Positions 16,740 through 25,135 are shown, counted from the stretch's first letter. The stretch is DNA of 36,518 nt from JANRKN01 sp033763435 (GCA_033763435.1 JANRKN010000130.1:1-36518), one strand, 5' to 3'. The notes: generated from the sequence alone by a model not told the origin. A program made the numbers and translations.

Positions 16740-18472
16740 ACCATGCCTTCTCTCGCTCGGTTGTCCGCCGCGGCTCGGTGGTCATCACGGTGATCATCGC
16801 GCTGATCGTGCTGCAGCTCGTCGTGGTGTCGATCACGGTGTCGGGTGCGCGTGACCAAGACGTGATGGCCAAGCGTGTCGAGGCCGCGCGCGCGTTCTAC
16901 GCCGCCGAGGCGGGCGCCGCGATGGCCATGCGAGAGATCGCGACTAACGTTGACGAGGATAGCAACGGCTCGGTGGGCGGCGTCGCGGCTTATTCCTCCG
17001 GCACGCTCACCACCGCGCCCGTCATCGCCTCGACCTCGGGTTTGATCACGACGATTCAGGCTGTGGGCGCCAACGGCGCGGCGTCGCGCACGGTCGCCGC
17101 GTCGATCACGCGTACCGCAACCTCGGGCCGCGTGCAGGGCCTCTGGGCTGAGATGTGGGTGATGTCCGTCGGACTCTCGCAGCTCTCAAACATTCCCTGG
17201 ACCACCGCGCCCAACTTTGCCGGCCTCGTGCCCAATGTCAACATCGTCAATCAAGGTTCGGTGCTCCGAAACCCAGGCGGCCCGACCGGGCGATACGGCA
17301 TCCGCTTCCGCGGCACGATCACGGTCCCGCAATCGGGCGTCTGGACCTTCAGCACCAACTCCGACGACGGTTCGGACCTCTGGATCAACGGCACGCGCGT
17401 CGTCAACAACGACGGTCTGCACGGCGCTACGACGCGCACGGGCACCATCAATCTCAACGCGGGCGATCATGAGTTCGAAGTCCGCTTCTTCGAGAACGGT
17501 GGCAGCAGCAACTGCACCGCGTTCTGGTCGGGGCCCGGCGTGCCCGCGACGACCATCATCCCCGTGACCGCCTTCACGTGCGAGCCCCCGACCGAGTGGC
17601 CCGCCCTGGCCGCCGCGACCTCGATCATGCTGACCGGCACTAGCGGCGGCGACCCCATCCGCATCGACGGCTTTGACTCCGGCGCTGGGCTCTATGGGGG
17701 CAGCAACATCCTGATGGGCGGCTACCCGGTCAGCCTCAACTCCACATCCAGCTCCACCTGGACCCAGTCGTCGCAGGCCGAGATCTACGCCAATGCCCTC
17801 GTCGGTCCGGGCGGTAGCCCAAGCAGTGTCATCTCCGTCTCCCCTCCCGCGGTGCTTTCGGGCTCGCGCGGAAACCTCACCACCCGCGCGCTGATGATGA
17901 TCAATGGCCTGCCCAGCAACATACCGGGCGTCACCGGCGTACTCAACATCAGCAGCGCGACCACCATCAACTCCAACCGCCGGCACTCCGCGATCACGAT
18001 GTCCGGCGCGGGCGTGCTCACGATCTCCGGCCACGTCATCATCGTCGTCGACGGCAACGTCTCGATGACCGGCAACTCCGCGATTCAGCTCGCGGCCAAC
18101 TCATCGCTCACGATGTACGTCTCGGGCAACTTCACGATGGACTCCGACAGCGCCCTCAACGCCAACACTCAGGTCCCCTCGCGCGTTCGCATCTACATGA
18201 CCTCGCCCTCGGGCACGCCGCGGACGTTCTCGATGGACTGGCGCGCGCGGGCCTACGCCATGGTTGAGAATCCTTTCGGAGGCTTCTCGTTCGTGGGCTC
18301 CAGCAACGCGAATCAGACGCCTCACTTTTATGGGACGTATCGCGGCATGACATTCTCGGCGAATCGCCGGGGCTGGTTCCATGCGGACATCGGCGCGGAC
18401 TCGATCGGCGGCGGCAGTTCCCCGGGCACGCACGGCTCGATCACCGTCGCCGACTGGTCGCTCGCGCCCTGA
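16736..18472 (+). CDS. PilX/GspK-like large minor pilin with a PA14 domain
   Basis: 578 residues, far longer than its pilin neighbours. N-terminus: basic leader MNHAFSRSVVRRG then SVVITVIIALIVLQLVVVSI, with Thr rather than Glu at +5, as in the tip subunit GspK; the helix runs into FYAAEAGAAMAMREI, the PilX/GspK pattern. Residues ~134-283 look like a PA14 domain: GLWAEMW at the start, YGIRFRGTITVPQSGVWTFS, then SDDGSDLWINGTRVVNNDG with adjacent Asp210-Asp211 (the acidic pair used for calcium/sugar binding in PA14 lectins), and a FWSGPG end. Residues ~290-578 are Ser/Asn/Gly-rich repeats of beta strands (VDGNVSMTGNSAIQLAANSS), perhaps a solenoid. Probably a tip adhesin; binding target unknown. 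Confidence 0.85.
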   Translation: MNHAFSRSVVRRGSVVITVIIALIVLQLVVVSITVSGARDQDVMAKRVEAARAFYAAEAGAAMAMREIATNVDEDSNGSVGGVAAYSSGTLTTAPVIASTSGLITTIQAVGANGAASRTVAASITRTATSGRVQGLWAEMWVMSVGLSQLSNIPWTTAPNFAGLVPNVNIVNQGSVLRNPGGPTGRYGIRFRGTITVPQSGVWTFSTNSDDGSDLWINGTRVVNNDGLHGATTRTGTINLNAGDHEFEVRFFENGGSSNCTAFWSGPGVPATTIIPVTAFTCEPPTEWPALAAATSIMLTGTSGGDPIRIDGFDSGAGLYGGSNILMGGYPVSLNSTSSSTWTQSSQAEIYANALVGPGGSPSSVISVSPPAVLSGSRGNLTTRALMMINGLPSNIPGVTGVLNISSATTINSNRRHSAITMSGAGVLTISGHVIIVVDGNVSMTGNSAIQLAANSSLTMYVSGNFTMDSDSALNANTQVPSRVRIYMTSPSGTPRTFSMDWRARAYAMVENPFGGFSFVGSSNANQTPHFYGTYRGMTFSANRRGWFHADIGADSIGGGSSPGTHGSITVADWSLAP

Positions 18473-20211
18473 TGCTCGCCGTCCCCCCGAACGGGCGGCC
18501 GCACCCAAGTCGGGGTCCGATTCAGCCGATGCTCAGGCCGAGGGCCTCTGCACTCAACGCCTGTCAGGAGATCGGTGCCTTGGCGTCACGCAGGTTGATC
18601 ATCTCGATCGGGCCGACCGGCTTTGATCTCGCCGCCGTAAAGGGCGCGGAGGTTGTCGCGTCGCTCAGCGAGCGAGGCGAGCCTCGCTCGTGGGATACGC
18701 CCTGGAGTTCGGCCTTTGAGGCGCTGAGTTCGACGGTGCGCGAATTCGTCACGGCTCACGGGCTGCGCTCTGCCCCGACGGTGGTTGTTGCGCACGGGCC
18801 GACGAGCCATGCGGGTGTGACGGACGTGCCCACGAGCGTGCCGCACGAGCAAGCCTTTGCCTCCGCGCGCCTGAGCCTCGCGAGCGCGTCTGAGGGTGAC
18901 CTCGACAGCGAAGTGTTCAGCGACGATCTCGCGGTCGACGCGCCGGGCGTGGCTGAGCCTCGCCGGCACGTGCTGAGCGTCAGCGAGTCCGACGCGGTGC
19001 TTTCGGCGATCGAGTCAAGCCTTGCCGCGTGGGGGCTGCGGCATGAGCGGACGGTCGTGGCCGAGTCGCTCGCGATCCGCGCCGCGGCCAGCCGCGCGCT
19101 CTCGAACACGACCGGCGCGAGCGCCGCGCTGTGGGTGGGCGAGCACGGCTCGGTCCTCGCCGCGAGCAAGGACGGTCGGTTGCTGTTCGTCCGCCAGATC
19201 AGCGTGGGCTGTGAATCGTTTGTCGACGCTCTGACCAGGCCTCTGCGCCGGGCGGGCGATGAGTCGCCGACCGCGTGCGTCCCGCGCGCCCACGCGCGCC
19301 GACTGATCGCCGAGATCGGCTTCCCCGCCCCGGCGGCCCCGCTCCCGGGCATCGAGGGCTACACGGGCGCCGCGATTCTGCCGGTGCTTCAGCCGCTTGT
19401 GCAGCGCATCGGCGTCGAGATTAAGCAGTCGCTCCGCTTTGCCATCGGCGCCGACGCGCGGGGCGAGCTGGTCGTTGCGCTCATCGGTCCCGGTGCGAGC
19501 ATCCCCGGGTGCGACGCGGCTATCGCTCGCCAGACCGGCATGAGCATCAAGGCCGAGCGCTCAGAGGTCGACTCCGCGCTCGCTCTGGTCCATCTCGCCT
19601 CGCGGGGCATCAGCGTTCCGGTGCTCCGCTCGGTGCAGGCTCAGGCCCGGACGGCGGGCTCAACCGCCCGGCGCGCGGTGCTCGCGGGCGTCGGTGCGGC
19701 GCTGGCGATCACGGTCTTCCAGTGGGGTGCAACTTTGCAGGAGCTCTCGTCGCTGCGATCGCGCGCGTCTGAGGGCGTCTCGGCGGAACTCACCTGGAAG
19801 CGTGCAACGCTCGAGAGCGTCCGCGAGGCCGAAGGGCAGGTCAAGGCTGTGCGGGCGCGCCTCGCAAAGGTGGCGGGCACGACGATCGATCCCGCGTCGG
19901 TCTGGGCCGCCGCGGCGAGCGTGACGCCCGAGGGTGCATGGCTGACCGACGTGCAGTTCTCGGGTGAGGCGAAGGTCTCGCGGCTCTCGATCCTGGGCAA
20001 GGTCGATGCGCAGCGCGTGGCCAACCCCGCCGAAACGATTCGCACGCTCGTGCGCGATCTGGGCCAGATTCCGCTGGTGTCCTCGGTCAGGCTCGGGCGC
20101 ACCAACCGCGCGATCGAATCGGGTCGCGAGGTGGAATCGTTCGAGGTGACCGCCGAGCTGGTGGGGCTTCCGGCCGGAGGCGCGATCAAGCTTGGGAGTG
20201 TGACGCCGTGA
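18472..20211 (+). CDS. PilM-PilN fusion (GspL-like) pilus assembly protein
   Basis: Inner-membrane assembly scaffold linking cytoplasm and periplasm. 579 residues. Residues ~43-385 form an actin-like PilM/GspL cytoplasmic domain (LIISIGPTGFDLAAVKG; ALWVGEHGSVLAASKDGRLLFVRQ split by strands; IGVEIKQSLRF; VALIGPGASIPG). A single membrane helix follows at ~402-422 (AVLAGVGAALAITVFQWGA), then a coiled segment and a PilN-type periplasmic domain (WLTDVQFSGEAKVSRLSILG, then IPLVSSVRLG). In most type IV pilus systems PilM and PilN are separate; one chain is the GspL arrangement. ATG 18472 overlaps the previous stop by 1 nt but precedes ~40 unconserved residues; ATG 18529 is a possible alternative start. 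Confidence 0.85.
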   Translation: MLAVPPNGRPHPSRGPIQPMLRPRASALNACQEIGALASRRLIISIGPTGFDLAAVKGAEVVASLSERGEPRSWDTPWSSAFEALSSTVREFVTAHGLRSAPTVVVAHGPTSHAGVTDVPTSVPHEQAFASARLSLASASEGDLDSEVFSDDLAVDAPGVAEPRRHVLSVSESDAVLSAIESSLAAWGLRHERTVVAESLAIRAAASRALSNTTGASAALWVGEHGSVLAASKDGRLLFVRQISVGCESFVDALTRPLRRAGDESPTACVPRAHARRLIAEIGFPAPAAPLPGIEGYTGAAILPVLQPLVQRIGVEIKQSLRFAIGADARGELVVALIGPGASIPGCDAAIARQTGMSIKAERSEVDSALALVHLASRGISVPVLRSVQAQARTAGSTARRAVLAGVGAALAITVFQWGATLQELSSLRSRASEGVSAELTWKRATLESVREAEGQVKAVRARLAKVAGTTIDPASVWAAAASVTPEGAWLTDVQFSGEAKVSRLSILGKVDAQRVANPAETIRTLVRDLGQIPLVSSVRLGRTNRAIESGREVESFEVTAELVGLPAGGAIKLGSVTP

Positions 20212-20804
20212 GCGAGATGATCCGCAAGGTCGGGGCGGAGCTGCTGATCGGCGTCGCGGTGTGCGTCGCGGCGAGCGAACTGCTGCTCACGCCCAAGCTC
20301 AAGGCGCTGCAGGCCGAGCGCGCCGCCGCGGAAACCGCACGAGCCGCCGCGGCCAGCGACAGCACGCTCACGCGCGAGCAGATCGAATCCCGTCTGGCGA
20401 TCGCCAGAGTCGACCGTGAGTCGATCGAGCGCGCCTCGGGATACGCGAAAGACGAGTCGGCGCTGTACGCGGCCGTAATGGACGCCGCCAAGGTCTCGGG
20501 CGTGCGTGTCGAGCAGTTTGCCCCGGCCCAGCTCGTCCGGCCGGGCGCGGACCCGTCGCAAATCACGACGCCTGGCGACAATGCCGCGGCGTACACCGTG
20601 CAGATCGTTGGCGACTTCGGGAGCGTTGTGAGCTTCGGTGAGCGGCTCCGCGAGTTGCCGATGTTCCTTCGTGTCGCGTCCGCGCGACTGAACCGTGAGG
20701 CGCACTCGGCCGAGGGGCTCATGCGAGCGGACATGGCGATCGAGGTCTTTGGCTTCTCCACCGCCAGCGCCGCACCGCCTGCAACCGGGAGCGCGATGCC
20801 GTGA
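20208..20804 (+). CDS. PilO/GspM-like pilus assembly protein
   Basis: 198 residues. One N-terminal membrane helix (AELLIGVAVCVAASELLL), a periplasmic coiled-coil rich in Ala/Glu/Arg (~30-85), and a ferredoxin-like domain: ESALYAAVMDAAKVSGVRVEQ and YTVQIVGDFGSVVSFGERL, where the PilO family has the phrase for a short-length optimisation of fibre alignment between PilN and PilP. GTG 20208 overlaps the PilM-PilN stop (GTGA), so translation is probably coupled. Function is by family and position. Confidence 0.85.
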   Translation: MSEMIRKVGAELLIGVAVCVAASELLLTPKLKALQAERAAAETARAAAASDSTLTREQIESRLAIARVDRESIERASGYAKDESALYAAVMDAAKVSGVRVEQFAPAQLVRPGADPSQITTPGDNAAAYTVQIVGDFGSVVSFGERLRELPMFLRVASARLNREAHSAEGLMRADMAIEVFGFSTASAAPPATGSAMP

Positions 20805-21337
20805 ACCTGTCACGAATCAAGCGTGAGCATCTGCTTCTGTTGGCTCTCGCGGCCGCGCCCGCGGTCGTTGCTCAGGGCCTGCGGTTTGCCGAGCTGACCT
20901 CGCCCCGCGCTGCATCCGCCGCGGTGGATGCGCCCGCCGTCGCCGCGCCCGAACAGAGCACGTTTGCGCCAACGCCCGCGCAGGCCAAGGCCGCTGCGTG
21001 GGTTGCCTCGCAGCCCTCATCGACGCTGCGAGATCCGTTCGTTGCCCCCGCGTTGCCCGATCAGGCGTCCGAGCCCAGCTCGACGCAGATCGTGACGACG
21101 CCCGACCGCACCAATACCGCGGCGGGCAGGGTTCCCCAGTTCCGCCTCACGGGCGTCATCGAGCGAGGACAAAAGCCCCTGGCCGCAATCAACGGCAAGG
21201 TCTTCCGCGTGGGCGACGAGGTCGAGTCGGGCTGGACGCTTATCAGCGTCCACGGCGGTGAACGCTCGGTTGAAATCCGCCACACGGACGGGCGCGTCGT
21301 GTCCGTTCGTGTGCAGCCGGTCGAAACTCCACGCTGA
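20801..21337 (+). CDS. PilP/GspC-like protein with HR-type domain, last gene of the pilus operon
   Basis: 178 residues, GTG start overlapping the PilO stop by 4 nt. An N-terminal helix (HLLLLALAAAPAVVAQGL) is a signal anchor; then an Ala/Pro-rich linker carrying the LRDPF motif seen in PilP and GspC, and a small beta domain at ~115-175 (FRLTGVIERGQKPLAAINGK, VFRVGDEVESGWTLISV), the HR/PilP fold that docks on the secretin. The secretin gene (pilQ/gspD) normally next is absent: only 6 bp separate this stop from the end of a convergent gene. The partner secretin must lie elsewhere. Confidence 0.85.
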   Translation: MNLSRIKREHLLLLALAAAPAVVAQGLRFAELTSPRAASAAVDAPAVAAPEQSTFAPTPAQAKAAAWVASQPSSTLRDPFVAPALPDQASEPSSTQIVTTPDRTNTAAGRVPQFRLTGVIERGQKPLAAINGKVFRVGDEVESGWTLISVHGGERSVEIRHTDGRVVSVRVQPVETPR

Positions 21338-21343
21338 GTCCGC

Positions 21344-22396
21344 TCACACCGCCGAAGGCAGCACGCCTCGGAGCTGCTCGCGGGCCATGTCGAGCACGTC
21401 CGTGGTGGTGATGCGCGCCATGATGCGCTGGCCGATGTCGTCGTCTTTGTGGTCCATCGTGTCGCCCGGGACCAGGCGCTGCAGCACCGAGCCCTCGCGC
21501 TGATACGGGCCGACCTTCGCGACGTCGGTCGGTCCAAAGAGCGCGACGATCGGCCGATCGAACCCGACCGCCATGTGCAGCGCGGCCGAGTCATTGGCAA
21601 TGACCAGCGCCGCGCGGCTGATCCAGGCCATGAGCTGCGCAATGCTCGTCCCGCCCACGCGATCAAGCACGCGAGGGTTGCGCCGGGCAAGATCGAGCAC
21701 CGGGGAAATCTGCTCGCGTTCGGAGGCTGAACCCACGATCACGCAGTTGAGGCCGCGCGCGGTCAGGTCCGAGGCGACGACCGCGAATCGCTCCGCGGGC
21801 CACTGCTTGCCGGGCCAGCGGCTCGTGGGCGCGAGCACGACATAGGGCGCCGCGCGCCGCAGCTCGGGCGCCAGCTCCTCAAGCGACTGGGGCGGCACGT
21901 ACAGCCGCATGTCGCGCAAGGCAGGAACTCCCGCGGCCTCGACCAGCCCCAGCATGCGGTCGACCGTGTGCACCGCTTGAACGCGGTGCTTCTCGGTCAG
22001 CAGCAGCCAGCCCAGCTCGCGCGCATCGGCAAAGCCCACCCGCCGGGGCGCGCCCGTCGCGCGCGCAAAGATCGAGGATCGCAGCAGTCCCTGGGCGTCG
22101 ACGACCAGGTCGTAGCGCTCGCGCCTGAGTGAGCGCAGGAACGCCAACGTGGGCCCGAAGTTCAGCCGCGAGCTTGAGCGCCCGAGCTCGCGCCGCCGAA
22201 ACGGCACAACGCCTGAGAGCGCCGGGTGTGCGCGGATCGCGTCGGCAAATGAGTCCTGCACGAGCCAGTCAATGCTCGCTTCGGGAAACTTCGCCCGTAA
22301 GCTCGCGAGCACTGGCACCGTTCGGCACACATCCCCAAGGGCGCTGGGGCGGATGAGGAGGATCCGCTCGGGGTTGGCTCCGCGTGCGTCACTCAC
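21344..22396 (-). CDS. family 9 glycosyltransferase (ADP-heptose:LPS heptosyltransferase-like)
   Basis: Cytoplasmic GT-B enzyme, likely adding a heptose or similar sugar to a lipopolysaccharide core. 350 residues. The N-terminal Rossmann half begins ERILLIRPSALGDVCRTVPV, the family signature. The C-terminal half carries PTSRWPGKQWPAERFA (nucleotide-sugar site) and ANDSAALHMAVGFDRPIVALFGPTD. The start chosen is GTG 22396, overlapping the stop of the upstream ATPase gene (GTGA); longer frames run antisense into that gene and are not conserved-looking. Its presence implies an outer membrane with LPS-like glycolipid. Transcribed after the GspE-type gene and convergent with pilP. Confidence 0.92.
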   Translation of the reverse strand: MSDARGANPERILLIRPSALGDVCRTVPVLASLRAKFPEASIDWLVQDSFADAIRAHPALSGVVPFRRRELGRSSSRLNFGPTLAFLRSLRRERYDLVVDAQGLLRSSIFARATGAPRRVGFADARELGWLLLTEKHRVQAVHTVDRMLGLVEAAGVPALRDMRLYVPPQSLEELAPELRRAAPYVVLAPTSRWPGKQWPAERFAVVASDLTARGLNCVIVGSASEREQISPVLDLARRNPRVLDRVGGTSIAQLMAWISRAALVIANDSAALHMAVGFDRPIVALFGPTDVAKVGPYQREGSVLQRLVPGDTMDHKDDDIGQRIMARITTTDVLDMAREQLRGVLPSAV

Positions 22397-24075
22397 GCCG
22401 TCACGGCCCGCAGCACTTCCGCGATCGTGGTCAGCCCCTGACGCACCTTGCGGAAACCGTCGTCGCGAAGCTGCAGCAGCGAACCGTCGCGGAGCGCGTC
22501 CGCCGCAATAGTGGGGGCGTTCACCCGCTTCATCACCTGCTCGCGCGCATGCTCGGACATCGTCAGCAGTTCGTACATGCCCACGCGCCCGCGATAGCCC
22601 GTGTTGCGACACGCCCGGCACCCGGCGCCCTGCATCAGCTTCTCGCCCGGGCGCAGACCGAAGCTCGCGGGCACGAGCGCGGGGTCGGGCTCGGCGGGCG
22701 AAGCGCACTCGGCGCAGATCCGCCTCACCAGTCGCTGCGCGAGCACGCCCTCGACCGTCGAAGAGATCAGGAACGGCTCCACGCCCATGTCGAGCAGGCG
22801 CGTCACCGCGCCGGGGGAGTCATTCGTGTGCAGCGTCGAGAACACCAGGTGCCCCGTGAGCGAAGCCTGGATCGCCGTCTCGGCCGTTTCCTTGTCGCGG
22901 ATCTCGCCGATCATGATCACGTCCGGGTCATGGCGCAAGATCGACCGCAGCCCCGCGGCAAAGTCCAGGCCCACGCGGTTGTTCACCTGGATCTGATTCA
23001 CCCCGGGTACGTGATACTCGACCGGGTCCTCGACCGTGATGCACTTGACCTCATCCGACACGATCCGATTGAGCGAGGCGTACAGCGTCGTCGACTTACC
23101 CGAGCCCGTGGGCCCGGTGACCAGCGCGATGCCGTGCGCCCGATTGATCAGCGAGTCCCAGCGCGTCAGCACGTCCTCGGGCATGCCCAGCCCGTCGAGC
23201 GGCATGAGCGCCGCAGACTTGTTCAGCACACGCAGCACAACGCCCTCGCCCTGGATCATCGGAATGATCGAGAGCCGCAGGTCGAACTCCTGCAGCGGCC
23301 CCGCGTTGCCCGGGCCGCGCGACTTGAACGTGATGCGCCCGTCCTGGGGCTTGCGCTTCTCGGCGATGTTCAGGCTCGCCATGATCTTCAGGCGCGAGAC
23401 GATCGCGGCGCCGAACCGGCTGATCGCGGGGGGCACGTTCGCGCGCTGCAGCACGCCGTCGATGCGGTACCGCACGACCAATTCGCGCTCGTAGGGCTCG
23501 ATGTGCACGTCTGTCGCGCGCTCGCTGATCGCCTCGGCCAGCAGGTCGTTCACCAGCTTGATGACCGAGGCTTCCTGCGCCTGCTCGACCTCGTCGGTCG
23601 GGAGCGACGCCGAGACGTCGGCCATCCCCGCCGACATCTCATCAAGCGTGTCGCCGCCCACGCCGTAGTTCGCGCGGATGAACTGATTCAGTTCGTCCTC
23701 GTCGGCCAGCACCAGCTCGATCGAGGCGTTGGTGATCAGCCTCAGCTCGTCGAGGCTCGTGAGCTCGAGGGGGTCGCTGGTCGCGACCGTCAGCGTGCCG
23801 TGCTCCTTCAGAATCGGCACGCAGCGCTGCTTGAACACCAGCTTGGCGGGCAGCGCCGCGAGAGTCTCGGGCTCGACGCGCAGAGCCGAGAGATCGACGA
23901 CCGGCAGATGCAATTGGTCGGCGACCGCCTCGAGCACTTGGCGAGCGCTCACCACGCCCTGACGCGTCAGCACGCGGTCGATCCGCTCGCCGCTGGACTG
24001 ATGCTCGCGCAGCGCCGCATCGAGCTGATCAGCCGTGATCAGTCCGCGTTCGACGAGGATGGAACCGACGCCCAT
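22393..24075 (-). CDS. second GspE/PilB-type assembly ATPase with MshEN-like N-terminus
   Basis: 560 residues, a full GspE: N-terminal domain, then the ATPase with GPTGSGKST, CITVEDPVEY, DPDVIMIGEIRDKETAE, STLHTND, and a four-cysteine site (CAEC and CRAC). The first ~55 residues show two 24-residue MshEN-like repeats separated by 5 residues (SILVERGLITADQLDAAL and RVLTRQGVVSARQVLEAV). However, the RLG triplets are GVG and RID, and the first Gln is His, so c-di-GMP binding is doubtful. It is not beside a platform or pilin gene. It is a separate ATPase from that at 11692, probably serving another secretion or pilus system. Start ATG 24075 has TAGACT 6 nt upstream and no standard spacing for a ribosome site. 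Confidence 0.94.
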   Translation of the reverse strand: MGVGSILVERGLITADQLDAALREHQSSGERIDRVLTRQGVVSARQVLEAVADQLHLPVVDLSALRVEPETLAALPAKLVFKQRCVPILKEHGTLTVATSDPLELTSLDELRLITNASIELVLADEDELNQFIRANYGVGGDTLDEMSAGMADVSASLPTDEVEQAQEASVIKLVNDLLAEAISERATDVHIEPYERELVVRYRIDGVLQRANVPPAISRFGAAIVSRLKIMASLNIAEKRKPQDGRITFKSRGPGNAGPLQEFDLRLSIIPMIQGEGVVLRVLNKSAALMPLDGLGMPEDVLTRWDSLINRAHGIALVTGPTGSGKSTTLYASLNRIVSDEVKCITVEDPVEYHVPGVNQIQVNNRVGLDFAAGLRSILRHDPDVIMIGEIRDKETAETAIQASLTGHLVFSTLHTNDSPGAVTRLLDMGVEPFLISSTVEGVLAQRLVRRICAECASPAEPDPALVPASFGLRPGEKLMQGAGCRACRNTGYRGRVGMYELLTMSEHAREQVMKRVNAPTIAADALRDGSLLQLRDDGFRKVRQGLTTIAEVLRAVTA

Positions 24076-24076
24076 G

Positions 24077-24089
24077 CCCTCAGTCTATC
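24077..24089 (-). promoter_or_regulatory. putative -10/operator 13-mer before the second GspE gene
   Basis: On the minus strand GAGTCGATAGACT occupies about 24082-24094; its TAGACT (24087-24082) is a -10-like hexamer 6 nt before the ATG. AGTC-GATA-GACT is an inverted repeat. The identical 13-mer precedes the second phosphatase gene at 30202-30212. Start would be leaderless. The interval given spans the hexamer and adjoining bases. Confidence 0.4.
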
Positions 24090-24142
24090 GACTCACGCGT
24101 CCGGAGAGAATCACCTTCGGCCCGGCCCGACCCGGCCGAGGC

Positions 24143-25033
24143 TCAACCCGGAAACGTCGCGCTCGTGCGATCGGTCTCCCAGACCGTGACGCTCCGCAAT
24201 CGCACGCCCGCCCCGAACTCGCGCCCGATCGCAGCGCCCAGCAGGCGGTGGCAGACCATCGCGATATGCTCCACGCTCGGGTTCAGCCCGCCCGCGAACG
24301 CAAACTCGGGTGTGTCCACGTTGAGGTGCTTGTGGTCAAATCGATCGATCACCGCGGCCTTGGTCAGCCGCTCAAGGTCCGCGAGTGAAAAGTCGGAGGC
24401 CAACCCCGCGGGCGTCGCGTCGATCTCTACCGCGGGCTCGACCATGTAGTTGTGCCCATGTCCGGAGGGGTTGTTGCACTTCCCGAACATCGCGCGGTTG
24501 GCCTCGTCGCTCTGCGAGCTCAGGTGCAGCCGGTGCGCCGCGGCAAAGTCAAATCGCTGACGGATCACCACCGCCGGGCGCTCGCGCGTCGAACCTTCGG
24601 TCGGCATCAGAGCCTCCACGCTGTAAAAGGGCGTCAACTGCCAGCGCAGCGACGCAAGCCCCGCCCGGTGCCGCTCGGGCAGCGCGGGCCTCAGCCGCTC
24701 GGCCAGCAGCACAACCATCGCCGCCGGTTCCGTCCAGGGCGCTCGCTCGCACGCCTCGGCCAGAGCGGGCGCGATCGTCGCACGCACCGCCTGATCGACG
24801 TCCCGAATGTCGATCAGATACCCCGACGCATCCGCCGGCACACCGGTCACCCCGACCTCGAACTCGTAGTACCGCCCAAGCCCCGCCATGCACGGCGAAC
24901 CCGCGAACGGGTTGAACGTCGAAATCGGCAGGGGTGTTTTCCCAACAACGCTTGGGAGCCCCGATCCCGACAACGGGCCAGAGGCCCCCGAGGGATTGAT
25001 GATCAGCCGGACGGTCCGGCGGAGCGTCGTCAT
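24143..25033 (-). CDS. PTPS-type pterin synthase with two T-fold halves
   Basis: 6-pyruvoyl-tetrahydropterin synthase / 6-carboxytetrahydropterin synthase (QueD) family, acting on 7,8-dihydroneopterin triphosphate. 296 residues, about twice the usual size. The C-terminal half (~150-296) has all active residues: zinc ligands in FAAAHRL and GHGHNY, catalytic Cys in KCNNPSGHGHNY, the Asp-His of FDHKHLN, and Glu in VWETD. The Cys-to-HGH spacing is that of animal PTPS, not of E. coli QueD. The N-terminal half (~25-145) resembles a second T-fold (YYEFEVGVTGVPADASGYLI) without Cys or HGH. Starts: ATG 25033 with TACAGT 6 nt upstream, or ATG 25054; neither has a ribosome site. No other queuosine gene is nearby. 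Confidence 0.82.
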   Translation of the reverse strand: MTTLRRTVRLIINPSGASGPLSGSGLPSVVGKTPLPISTFNPFAGSPCMAGLGRYYEFEVGVTGVPADASGYLIDIRDVDQAVRATIAPALAEACERAPWTEPAAMVVLLAERLRPALPERHRAGLASLRWQLTPFYSVEALMPTEGSTRERPAVVIRQRFDFAAAHRLHLSSQSDEANRAMFGKCNNPSGHGHNYMVEPAVEIDATPAGLASDFSLADLERLTKAAVIDRFDHKHLNVDTPEFAFAGGLNPSVEHIAMVCHRLLGAAIGREFGAGVRLRSVTVWETDRTSATFPG

Positions 25034-25039
25034 GGGGGA

Positions 25040-25045
25040 ACTGTA
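25040..25045 (-). promoter_or_regulatory. putative -10 element of the PTPS-like gene
   Basis: Minus-strand TACAGT, 6 nt before ATG 25033, with no ribosome site between. This favours 25033 over 25054 as start and a leaderless mRNA. If 25054 is used, the hexamer is inside the coding region and has no meaning. Confidence 0.3.
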
Positions 25046-25061
25046 GAGGGTCATGCGGGAG

Positions 25062-25067
25062 TACCAT
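25062..25067 (+). promoter_or_regulatory. putative -10 element of the small lipoprotein gene
   Basis: TACCAT, 68 nt before the ATG at 25136, in the short gap between two divergent genes. The same hexamer precedes the adenosyltransferase gene at 27954. No clear -35. Confidence 0.3.
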
Positions 25068-25135
25068 GGCCCTCGGCTCGGTCGCCCGTTCGCGGCCGAG
25101 CGGGTTGAAGCAGACACAGTTTGAAGGAGTGCATC

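Noticed and set aside
20801..21350. A secretin (PilQ/GspD) completing the pilus operon
   Set aside because: After the PilP-like gene only 6 bp remain before a convergent glycosyltransferase gene; no secretin-like sequence is present anywhere in the window.
22384..24189. 601-codon open frame on the plus strand over the second GspE gene
   Set aside because: Composition is that of a reverse-complement shadow (Arg/His/Asp/Gln-rich, no motif), while the other strand encodes a full GspE with every catalytic box.
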